From Acidobacteriota bacterium (GTDB lineage Bacteria; Acidobacteriota; Terriglobia; Acidiferrales; UBA7541), in contig JABCZN010000001.1 of assembly GCA_013289665.1 (NCBI GenBank), positions 496,001-560,000 on the forward strand: 64,000 bases of DNA. The letters run 5' to 3'. The position numbers were made by a program, and so were the translations under genes. Shown piece by piece: positions 56,742-64,000 of this stretch. The notes beneath the pieces are model-generated. The model saw only the letters and a program-made list of their open reading frames with translations. It searched no databases and was not told where the DNA came from. Numbering within the stretch: the stretch's first letter is position 1; each line of letters starts with the position of its first letter.

Positions 56742-57947
56742 ATGAACACGATCTCGAAATACAAATTTTGGATAGGCGGAGCGGTCGGCCTGGTGGTCAT
56801 CGGAGTGGTGATAGGAGCCGTGCGACCTAAGCACGTGTCGGGAGCGATGGGTGCTCCAGCGGAGGTTGAGGTAGTACAGGTGGAGGAGAAGGATGTTCCG
56901 ATTTATGGCGAGTGGATCGGGACGCTGGACGGGCTTACGAACGCTGATGTGCGAGCGCAGGTCACGGGCTACATCATGAAGCAGGCCTACCAGGAAGGCG
57001 CCTTCGTCAAGCAAGGGCAGTTGCTGTTTCAGATTGATCCGCGGCCATTTCAGGCGGCGCTGGACCAGGCGGAAGGGCAGTTGGCACAGGCCAAGGCGTT
57101 GCTTGCCAATGCCAAAGCGGTGCAGGGCCGAACGCAGCTCGACGTAGAGCGATACGGCCCGCTAGCCAAAGAGCAGGCAGCGAGTCAGCAGGATCTGGAC
57201 AACGCGGTTCAGAATAATTTGGCCGCGAAAGCTACGGTGCAGACCGCCGAAGCGCAGATCAAGAGCAGCGAAGCGGCCGTCGAAACGGCGAGGATTAACC
57301 TCGATTTTACGCGGCTGATTGCCCCTATCGATGGCATTGCGGGGCAGGCGCAGCTTCAAGTGGGAGCGTTGGTGAATCTGAGCAGCGGACCGGTGACTTC
57401 CGTGTCCACCGTTGACCCGATCAAGGTTTATTTCACGGTCAGCGAGCCGCAGTATCTCGGGTGGAGAAAACGGTTTCCGACGGAAAGCAGCCGGCTGGAA
57501 GCGGACAAGAATTTGCGGTTGGAACTGATTTTGGCGGACGGTTCGGTCTATCCGCACACGGGCACGTTTTATTTTGCGGACCGGCAAGTGGATGTGGGGA
57601 CGGGTGCGATACGGATCGCGGGGCTGTTCCAGAATCCGGGGAATATTTTGCGGCCCGGAGGATATGGCAAAGTTCGCGCGGTGATCCGGCTGCAGCAGAA
57701 CGCGGTGGTGGTGCCGCAGCGTGCGGTTTCGGAGCTGCAGGGAGGTTACCAGGTTGCTGTCGTGGGGCCGGATAACAAGGTGAGTATTCGGACGGTCACG
57801 GTGGGTGACCGCGTGGGAAGCGACTGGGTGATTCCGGATGGGCTGAAACCCGGTGAAAAAGTGATCGCCGAAGGGATTCAGAAGGTGCGGGCCGGCGCGC
57901 AGGTGAATCCCAAGCCCTTTAGCCCACAGCAAGCAAAGGGAAAATAA
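56742..57947 (+). CDS. RND efflux membrane-fusion protein
   Basis: 401 residues from ATG 56742 after GGGGGGAGAAC. Anchored by an N-terminal helix (FWIGGAVGLVVIGVVIGAV) with no lipobox. Domains: beta-barrel/lipoyl halves (VRAQVTGYIMKQAYQEGAFVKQGQLLFQIDPRPF), alpha-hairpin (AEGQLAQAKALLANAKAVQG to TAEAQIKSSEAAVETARINL), then LIAPIDGIAGQAQLQVGALV and the membrane-proximal domain. It is AcrA/MexA-like and couples the pump to the outer-membrane channel. First of three co-directional pump genes. Confidence 0.94.
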   Translation: MNTISKYKFWIGGAVGLVVIGVVIGAVRPKHVSGAMGAPAEVEVVQVEEKDVPIYGEWIGTLDGLTNADVRAQVTGYIMKQAYQEGAFVKQGQLLFQIDPRPFQAALDQAEGQLAQAKALLANAKAVQGRTQLDVERYGPLAKEQAASQQDLDNAVQNNLAAKATVQTAEAQIKSSEAAVETARINLDFTRLIAPIDGIAGQAQLQVGALVNLSSGPVTSVSTVDPIKVYFTVSEPQYLGWRKRFPTESSRLEADKNLRLELILADGSVYPHTGTFYFADRQVDVGTGAIRIAGLFQNPGNILRPGGYGKVRAVIRLQQNAVVVPQRAVSELQGGYQVAVVGPDNKVSIRTVTVGDRVGSDWVIPDGLKPGEKVIAEGIQKVRAGAQVNPKPFSPQQAKGK

Positions 57948-57950
57948 GCC

Positions 57951-60900
57951 ATGTCAAAATTTTTCATCAATCGACCCATCGTCGCCATAGTGATTTCCAT
58001 TGTCATGGTGCTTGTCGGCTCCCTGACGATCCTGGCCCTGCCGGTAGCTCAGTTTCCGAATATCGCGCCGCCGGAGATTCAAATTCTCGCCACCTACGTC
58101 GGCGCCGATGCGCAAACCCTGGAACAAGCTGTGGCCACGCCTCTCGAGCAGCAAATGAGCGGCGTAGACAACATGAACTACATGTATTCGCTGAATACTA
58201 CCGGAAACTCGACGACGACCTTGATCGTCGATTTCGACGCGAAGACCGACCCCAACAACGATTTCATTCTCGCGCAATCTCGCGAGACGCAGGCCGCCTC
58301 GCAGCTTCCCGTGGACGTTAACAATTATGGAATCACGGTGCGCAAATCCCCCACCGCGCCCTTGATATTGTTCGACCTCTACTCTCCCCACGGAACTTAT
58401 GACGCCACGTTTCTGGCCAACTACGCCTACATCAATCTCGTCGATCCCCTGCTCCGCTCATACGGTATCGGTATCGTCAATGTGTTTGGCGCCGGGCAAT
58501 ACGCAATGCGTATGTGGGTGAAACCCGACCAATTAGCGAAGCTCGGGGTTACGGTCCCAGAGATCATCAGCGCCGTTCAGGCGCAAAACACTGTCAATCC
58601 GGCCGGAAAAGCGGGCGGCGAGCCTGCTCCGAAGGGCACGGAATTTACCTATGCGGTTCTCGCGCAGAGCCGGCTAGTGTCGCCGGAAGAATTCGGACGA
58701 ATCGTGGTACGTGAGAACCCGGATGGCGGTATCGTTCGTGTCCGTGATGTGGCTCGCATCGAGTTGGGATCACAGGACTACAGCATCGCCGGGCGCTACA
58801 ATGGCAAGCCCAGCGCCTGCCTTGCACTCTATCAGATTCCTGGCTCGAACGCGGTTCAGGCTGCGGCCGCGGCGAACAAGCTAATGAGCCAGATGAAGCA
58901 GCGCTTTCCAGACGACCTGGACTATGTCGTTGCCCTAGACACTACGCGGGCCGTCACCGAAGGCATTAAGGAGATTGTGATCACCCTGTTGATCGCACTG
59001 GCTCTGGTCATCCTTGTGGTCTATATCTTTTTACAGGGCTGGCGCGCCACGCTGATTCCACTTCTTGCCGTGCCCGTATCGCTGATAGGCACGTTCATAC
59101 TTTTCCCGGTGTTTGGTTTTTCGATCAACACTCTTTCCCTCTTCGGCCTGGTGCTGGCGATCGGCCTGGTGGTCGACGACGCCATCGTGGTGGTGGAGGG
59201 TGTGGAACGCCACATCGAAGAGGGCATGACGCCGAAGGACGCGGCGTTAAAAGCGATGGAGGAGCTCTCCGGCCCAGTGGTTGGAATCGCGCTAGTGCTC
59301 TCAGCCGTATTCGTGCCGACGGCGTTCATTCCCGGAATCACCGGCAAGCTCTATCAACAATTTGCCGTCACCATTGCGATCTCCGTTTTGCTTTCCGCCT
59401 TCAACGCGCTCACTCTCAGTCCGGCGCTGGCGGCGCTACTGCTCAAGCCAAAGAAAGAGAGCGGCGGATTGCTGCGAAAATTCTTCGACTGGTTCAACCG
59501 GGTTTTTGATCGCGCCACCGAGGGTTACGTAGGCTGGAGCGCCGTCCTGGTGAAGAAAACCGCGGTAGTCGTCGTGCTGCTGGTTGTTTTTGTCGCGGCA
59601 GGCGGCTTTTTCGCCAACCGCGTCCCAACGAGTTTCCTTCCCGACGAAGACCAGGGCTACGCCTACGTTAGCATGCAACTTCCGAATGGCGCTTCGCTCG
59701 AGCGCACGAATGCTGTCGTCGAGCAAGTTGAAAAAGTCATCATGAATACGCCGGGTGTTGCGCAGTCCACCTGCTTTGTCGGATTCAGCTTGCTGAGCTT
59801 TGCACGCACCACTTACAACGCGACGTTCTTCGTGAACTTCAAGCTCTGGGATGAGCGCAAGACGCGTGAAGAGCAGTTTCAAACCCTTAAGGCGCATCTG
59901 AATCAGCAGTTGAGCAAGCTGCCGGGTGCCGTGGCGTTCGGGTTTTCTCCGCCGGCGATTCCGGGTGTCGGAACCGCCGGCGGCTTTACGTTCATGCTGG
60001 AAGACCGTTCGGGCAGTGATATTCAGTTCCTCACGAAAAACCTGGCCGCCTTTATGGAAGCTGCCCGAAAGCGGCCTGAAATCGCCAGCCTGAGCACGAC
60101 TTTCTTGCCCAGCGTGCCCCAGCAATTTGTCGATGTGGACCGCGACAAAGTCTTGAAGCAAGGCGTGAACCTTAGCGATGTGTACAAGACCATCCAGGCC
60201 TTCATGGGCGGCTATTTCATCAACTATTTCAATCGCTTCGGCCGCCAGTGGCAGGTGTACATTGAAGCGGAAGGCGAAGATCGCGCGAAGGCGGAGAACG
60301 TCGGCCAATTCTACGTTCGCAACAACAAAGGGCAAAATGTTCCGCTCTCGACGTTGGTCGCTATGAAACCTCGCCTCGGCCCGGAATTTCTGCTTCGCTT
60401 CAACGAGTACCGTTCTGCGCAGCTTAATGGCAGCGCCGCGCCTGGTTATAGCGCAGATCAAGCCACTGCGGCGCTGGAAGAAGTCTTCAAGCAGACCATG
60501 CCGCGCGAAATGGGTTTCGACTACTCAGGGATGTCGTTTCAGGAACAAAAAGCCCGCGAAGGCGTGCCAGCCTCGGTGATTTTCGGACTTTCCCTTTTGT
60601 TCGTTTTCCTGATCTTGGCGGCGCTCTATGAAAGTTGGTCGTTGCCGTTTAGCGTTCTGCTTAGCACGCCAGTAGCGATTTTCGGCGCCTTCGCCATTTT
60701 GTTCCTGCGCCGCTTCTTGCAGAGCGTATTTCTGCCGCCATACCTGGTGCAGATGGAGAGCGATGTCTATTCGCAAATTGGGCTGGTCATGCTCATCGGC
60801 CTGGCTGCCAAGAATGCGATTTTGATCGTCGAGTTTGCAAAGGACCAGTTCGAAAAGGGCAAGCCACTGGCGGATGCCGCGCTGGAAGGTGCAAGGCTGC

Positions 60901-61154
60901 GTCTCCGGCCGATCTTGATGACGTCCTTCGCGTTCATCTTGGGTTGCGTGCCGCTGTGGACAGCGAGCGGCGCCGGCTCCGTTGCCCGGCAAATCATGGG
61001 TACCACCGTTATCGGCGGGATGGCGGCCGCGAGCGCGCTTGGAATTTTCTTTATTCCGGCGATCTTCTACTTTGTTGAGAAATGGTCGGGTGCCGACAAG
61101 GAGCGAGCCGCGGGAAGTTTGCCGGCGGAGCCTGCCCCGGCGCCGGGAGACTGA
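57951..61154 (+). CDS. RND multidrug efflux permease (HAE1 family)
   Basis: 1067 residues, normal for AcrB/Mex[21 protein letters not shown] at the N terminus; the TM4 proton-relay pair is in [39 protein letters not shown] and [16 protein letters not shown] mark the second half. Twelve hydrophobic segments and two large periplasmic loops are visible. It starts 3 bp after the fusion-protein gene. The gene uses many C-ending Ile, Val and Ala codons, unlike its G-ending neighbours, which hints at a different history. Confidence 0.96.
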   Translation: MSKFFINRPIVAIVISIVMVLVGSLTILALPVAQFPNIAPPEIQILATYVGADAQTLEQAVATPLEQQMSGVDNMNYMYSLNTTGNSTTTLIVDFDAKTDPNNDFILAQSRETQAASQLPVDVNNYGITVRKSPTAPLILFDLYSPHGTYDATFLANYAYINLVDPLLRSYGIGIVNVFGAGQYAMRMWVKPDQLAKLGVTVPEIISAVQAQNTVNPAGKAGGEPAPKGTEFTYAVLAQSRLVSPEEFGRIVVRENPDGGIVRVRDVARIELGSQDYSIAGRYNGKPSACLALYQIPGSNAVQAAAAANKLMSQMKQRFPDDLDYVVALDTTRAVTEGIKEIVITLLIALALVILVVYIFLQGWRATLIPLLAVPVSLIGTFILFPVFGFSINTLSLFGLVLAIGLVVDDAIVVVEGVERHIEEGMTPKDAALKAMEELSGPVVGIALVLSAVFVPTAFIPGITGKLYQQFAVTIAISVLLSAFNALTLSPALAALLLKPKKESGGLLRKFFDWFNRVFDRATEGYVGWSAVLVKKTAVVVVLLVVFVAAGGFFANRVPTSFLPDEDQGYAYVSMQLPNGASLERTNAVVEQVEKVIMNTPGVAQSTCFVGFSLLSFARTTYNATFFVNFKLWDERKTREEQFQTLKAHLNQQLSKLPGAVAFGFSPPAIPGVGTAGGFTFMLEDRSGSDIQFLTKNLAAFMEAARKRPEIASLSTTFLPSVPQQFVDVDRDKVLKQGVNLSDVYKTIQAFMGGYFINYFNRFGRQWQVYIEAEGEDRAKAENVGQFYVRNNKGQNVPLSTLVAMKPRLGPEFLLRFNEYRSAQLNGSAAPGYSADQATAALEEVFKQTMPREMGFDYSGMSFQEQKAREGVPASVIFGLSLLFVFLILAALYESWSLPFSVLLSTPVAIFGAFAILFLRRFLQSVFLPPYLVQMESDVYSQIGLVMLIGLAAKNAILIVEFAKDQFEKGKPLADAALEGARLRLRPILMTSFAFILGCVPLWTASGAGSVARQIMGTTVIGGMAAASALGIFFIPAIFYFVEKWSGADKERAAGSLPAEPAPAPGD

Positions 61155-61155
61155 G

Positions 61156-62610
61156 ATGGAATTCGCCAGGTACAGCACGGGAAAAATGTCAGAGAGGCAT
61201 ATGAAGAAGCTGGCGCCAGTTGTGTTGGCCATTTTGGTTTCGGGTTTTGTGGCTGGCTGCAAGGTCGGGCCGAATTATCGCCGGCCGGCGGTGCAGACTC
61301 CCACGGAGTACCGGGAAGGGAAGGACGGCCCACAGACACAGGTTCAGCCGCAGGTGGCGTCCTACGCGGATTTGCCCTGGTGGCAAGTTTTCCAGGATCC
61401 GACACTGCAAGAGCTTATCCGGACGGCGCTGAAGCAGAATTACGATCTGCAACTGGCGACGGAGCGGATCAACGCGGGGCGAGCGCAGGTTCAGATAACG
61501 CGCTCCAATCTGTTTCCCCAGGTGTCGGGCAACGGCGATTTCAGCGGCGGGAAGGAACACAACTTCCAGACCAAATTCAATTTTTTGACGCTTACGGGCG
61601 ATGCCGCGTTTCAGCTGGACTTCTTTGGCAAGCTGCGGCGGGCAACCGAAGCGTCGCGTGCGGAACTGCTGGCGACCGAGGATGCGCGGCAGACGGTGAT
61701 ACTCACGCTGGTGAGCGACGTGGCGAGCGATTATTTCCAGCTGCTGCAGCTGGACCTGCAACTCCAGATCACAAAGGACACCGTGAGTACGCAGGAAGAT
61801 TCAGTGAAGCTGACCAATCTGCGCATGGAACACGGCGTCGCTACAAAGCTGGATGTTTTGCAGGCACAACAAGTCTTGGATACGGCGAATGCCAGTATCC
61901 CTGACCTGGAGCGGCAGATCGCGCAGGAAGAAAACGCCATCAGCATCCTGCTCGGCGACTATCCGCAGGGCGTGCCGCGGGGCCGGACTCTGGTTGAGCA
62001 GGTGCTTCCTCCCGATGTGCCGCCCGGCTTGCCATCCGCGCTGCTGGAGCGGCGACCCGACATTCGCGAGGCCGAGCAAGTCCTGGTGGCGGCGAACGCT
62101 GAAATCGGAGTGGCCAAGGCGCAGTTTTTTCCGCAAATCGCCCTGACCGGATCAGGCGGCGGTGCATTTGGGAGAAGCAGCGCATTTTCCGGGCTGATGA
62201 GTTCGCAACTGGGGATCTGGTCCTACGGCGCGCAGGTGAGCCAGCCGATTTTCACAGGTGGAGCGCTACGCGGGAATTTGCGACTGGCCGAATCGCAGCA
62301 TAAGCAAGCGCTGATCTCTTACCGGCAAGCGATTCAGCAGGCGTTTGGAGACGTCTCCGATGCGCTGATCGCATATCAGAAAAACCATGAGGTACGGTTA
62401 CGCCAGGAGCAGAGTGTGGCGGACTTGCAGGAGTCCGTTCGCCTGTCCATCATGCGTTACCGGGGAGGTACCACGACCTATCTGGAAGTGCTTGACGGTC
62501 AACGGTCGCTTTTCTCGGCCGAACTGGTGCTGGCCCAGGCACGCGGCACGGAATATCAGAGCTTGGTGCAGCTCTATAGGGCGCTGGGCGGCGGCTGGCA
62601 GGAACGGTAG
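61156..62610 (+). CDS. NodT/TolC-family outer-membrane efflux lipoprotein
   Basis: About 484 residues from ATG 61156 (GGGAG six bases before); an internal ATG at 61201 gives a cleaner lipoprotein signal MKKLAPVVLAILVSGFVAGC with lipobox VAGC. Typical NodT motifs: CKVGPNYRRPAVQTP, WWQVFQDPTLQELIRTALKQNYDLQLA, FDFFGKLRRATEASRAE-type block, LPSALLERRPDIREAEQVLVAANAEIGVAKAQFFPQI, and TTYLEVLDGQRSLFSAEL. Forms the outer channel of the tripartite pump encoded upstream. Confidence 0.95.
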   Translation: MEFARYSTGKMSERHMKKLAPVVLAILVSGFVAGCKVGPNYRRPAVQTPTEYREGKDGPQTQVQPQVASYADLPWWQVFQDPTLQELIRTALKQNYDLQLATERINAGRAQVQITRSNLFPQVSGNGDFSGGKEHNFQTKFNFLTLTGDAAFQLDFFGKLRRATEASRAELLATEDARQTVILTLVSDVASDYFQLLQLDLQLQITKDTVSTQEDSVKLTNLRMEHGVATKLDVLQAQQVLDTANASIPDLERQIAQEENAISILLGDYPQGVPRGRTLVEQVLPPDVPPGLPSALLERRPDIREAEQVLVAANAEIGVAKAQFFPQIALTGSGGGAFGRSSAFSGLMSSQLGIWSYGAQVSQPIFTGGALRGNLRLAESQHKQALISYRQAIQQAFGDVSDALIAYQKNHEVRLRQEQSVADLQESVRLSIMRYRGGTTTYLEVLDGQRSLFSAELVLAQARGTEYQSLVQLYRALGGGWQER

Positions 62611-62670
62611 CGCGTTGCGCTCGGCGGCTTCTGAACCACTCTCCGCCAGGAGAGCGGGCGCGCTGTTCGC

Positions 62671-63044
62671 GCTTTAGATCCGCTGACCATCACGGCGACG
62701 GGTGGCGCCTCGACCCATCGGGCGAATGGGACGCTGGTGGTGAGCGGGGACTTCTCCATTAGCGACGCCCCTGCCCGCCCGACTGTTTTGCGCGGATCCA
62801 GCGGGCACTATACGTCGGTATCGTGGCGGGCAGCGAATTTGCGGGCGCGGTTAACCTGAGTGTCAGCAGACTGCCGCCGCGCACCAACGCCAGCTTCAAC
62901 CCCGTTTCGATCACCGGATCGGGCTCCTCAACGCTGACCGTAAGCGCCACCCGCAAGGCGCCGGCCAGGGCGTTCACGCTGACCGTTACGACGAGCAGTG
63001 GCGGCGCGACGCACAGCCAACAGGTAACGCTAACCCTTCGCTAG
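62671..63044 (+). pseudogene. frameshifted fragment of an Ig-like-repeat surface protein
   Basis: Two plus-strand frames read on from one another. The first gives LDPLTITATGGASTHRANGT, LVVSGDFSI and RPTVLRGSSGHYTSV; the second, from about 62820, gives VAGSEFAGAVNLSVSRLP, ASFNPVSITGSGSSTLTVSA and FTLTVTTSSGGATHSQQVTL. The pattern DFSI-x-P-x3-T-V-x-R-G-S, F-x-G-x-V-x-L-S-V, and F-N-P-x-S-I-T-G-S-G-S-S-T-L-T-V is the tandem module of large secreted acidobacterial proteins. The 5' part is missing, so this is the truncated, decayed tail of such a gene, or an assembly error. Confidence 0.65.
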
Positions 63045-63127
63045 CGCAACACAGTAGAATGTCGGCCAACGGCGCTGCGGTCCCCACTCCGTGGATGGCT
63101 TGCCGCGAACGATCCGAGGGGGTCCTT

Positions 63128-64000
63128 ATGCCTGTTTCGCGCAGAAAGATTCTTCAACAAATCGGCGTTGGCGCGGCTGTAGGCGCCGCCCTTCCGGCGC
63201 TTCGCGGCTTTGCGCTGAATTCGACGGGCGAGGGGACGCGGGAGAGCTTTGTCCGCGCGGATCAGCCGGCCAGATTGGCGACGGCAGCCGATCCGGTGCT
63301 CCTCTATCGCAACGAAAATCCCTATGGACCTTCGGAGAAGGTTCTGGGGGTGCTGCGCGAGTCGGTAGCGGGCGGCAATCGCTATCCGCGGACGGAATAT
63401 GACACGCTTATCGGGAAGCTGGCCGTGCTGCACAATGTGAAGCCCGAGCAAATCGTGCTGGGCTGCGGGTCCGGAGAGATTCTGGGCATGGCTGCGCTTT
63501 CGTTTCTGAAGCCGGGGAAGAAACTGGTGCAGGCTGCGCCGACTTTTCCCTCGCTGGGGAAATTCGCTCAGGCGGCGGGTGTTGAAGTCGTCAGCATTCC
63601 GCTGAACAAACGCTACGAGCACGATCTTTGGGCGATGCTGGATGCCGCGCGTGCTGCCACAGGGCTTGTTTATATTGTGAACCCGAACAATCCCACAGGG
63701 ACCATCACGCCGCGGACGGACATCGAAGCATTCATCGGCAAATTGCCCTCCGATGTGACCGTGTTGATTGACGAGGCGTATCATCACTTTGTTGCGCCGA
63801 ATACGGCTTACGAATCGTTTCTCGACCGGCATTTTGCCGATCCCCGGGTCATCGTCTCGCGCACGTTTTCGAAGATTTATGGTCTTGCCGGCATGCGAAT
63901 TGGATACGCGGTCGCAACGCCGGAAATCGCCAAGCGTCTTCCCGCGGGGTTTCCCAACTGGAGCGTCAGCGTGGTTTCTGCTCGGGCCGCTTCGGCAGCG
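63128..64000 (+). CDS. Tat-exported class I/II aminotransferase, HisC-like (3' end outside window)
   Basis: Open to the window edge, 291 codons visible. N terminus MPVSRRKILQQIGVGAAVG has a twin-arginine motif (SRRKIL) and a hydrophobic core ending at PALRGFA, so a folded PLP enzyme would be exported. The catalytic part: LLYRNENPYGPSEKVL, NRYPRTEYDTLIGKLA, IVLGCGSGEIL, VNPNNPTGTI, VLIDEAYHHF, and the PLP-lysine motif SRTFSKIYGLAGMRIGYA (Lys in FSKIYG). Resembles histidinol-phosphate aminotransferase. Substrate unknown; biosynthetic HisC would not be exported. Confidence 0.88.
   Translation, partial: MPVSRRKILQQIGVGAAVGAALPALRGFALNSTGEGTRESFVRADQPARLATAADPVLLYRNENPYGPSEKVLGVLRESVAGGNRYPRTEYDTLIGKLAVLHNVKPEQIVLGCGSGEILGMAALSFLKPGKKLVQAAPTFPSLGKFAQAAGVEVVSIPLNKRYEHDLWAMLDAARAATGLVYIVNPNNPTGTITPRTDIEAFIGKLPSDVTVLIDEAYHHFVAPNTAYESFLDRHFADPRVIVSRTFSKIYGLAGMRIGYAVATPEIAKRLPAGFPNWSVSVVSARAASAA

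Noticed and set aside
1..64000. tRNA or rRNA genes, CRISPR arrays, insertion sequences, prophage
   Set aside because: Looked for on both strands by eye; no cloverleaf, repeat-spacer array, transposase or phage gene was recognised.

Overview
The window is about 64 kb of high-GC chromosome, densely packed with ordinary housekeeping genes. No rRNA, tRNA, insertion sequence, prophage or CRISPR array was seen. Gene content points to the Acidobacteriota: a stand-alone CarD regulator, a PEP-CTERM protein, psd-pssA, the phoH-ybeY-corC-era run, a large type IV pilus locus with MshEN-type PilB, an RND pump, and many short palindromic intergenic repeats. This assignment is inference, because no phylogenetic marker was searched.

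Layout. 1-9.4 kb: 5'-truncated dusB, a PilZ protein, rsmI, a FmdB zinc ribbon, galU, an exported sugar isomerase-like protein, and a signalling pair (cNMP-binding histidine kinase plus a fused receiver/thioredoxin-reductase-like protein). 9.5-17.5 kb: tsaD, carD, tsaB-rimI, a DUF465 protein, psd-pssA, a cysteine-less aspartate-semialdehyde-dehydrogenase-like protein, lptE and holA. 17.5-26.4 kb: a PEP-CTERM protein behind a sigma-54 type promoter, ilvE, rpsT, a Ycf46-like AAA ATPase, an SH3 protein, then phoH-ybeY-corC. 26.4-28.3 kb is an accessory islet between corC and era: a collagen-like lipoprotein, a compact promoter-to-terminator RNA unit carrying a 13-nt match to the anti-Shine-Dalgarno sequence and a six-codon ORF, a small gene that looks leaderless, and a twice-frameshifted DUF2007 pseudogene. 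28.3-33.9 kb: era, an NtrYX-like pair and a MagIII-like DNA glycosylase.

34-51.3 kb is the centrepiece, a type IV pilus / type II secretion-like locus. It runs pilB-pilT-pilC, terminator, pilS-pilR, three major-pilin genes, a LolA-like gene, then a second platform/ATPase pair (GspF/GspE type) with PilM-, PilN-, PilO- and PilP-like proteins and a pseudopilin-like protein with a Ser/Gly/Asn/Phe low-complexity domain. Each pilin gene has its own -24/-12 promoter element, and the adjacent PilSR pair is the obvious candidate activator. The first two pilins are a recent tandem duplication whose terminators show a compensatory base-pair change. No secretin or prepilin peptidase is present here.

51.3-64 kb: a lytic transglycosylase, a HAD phosphatase, an AlaX-type editing protein, a methyltransferase, an OlsB-like acyltransferase, a tripartite RND efflux system, a frameshifted fragment of an Ig-like-repeat protein, and the start of a Tat-signal-bearing aminotransferase cut by the window edge.

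The strongest candidates for something undescribed are the small RNA unit at 27.07-27.22 kb, the sigma-54 elements shared by pilins and the PEP-CTERM gene, the two catalytically stripped enzyme homologues (6587-8257 and 14891-15904), and the dispersed hairpin and composite repeats.
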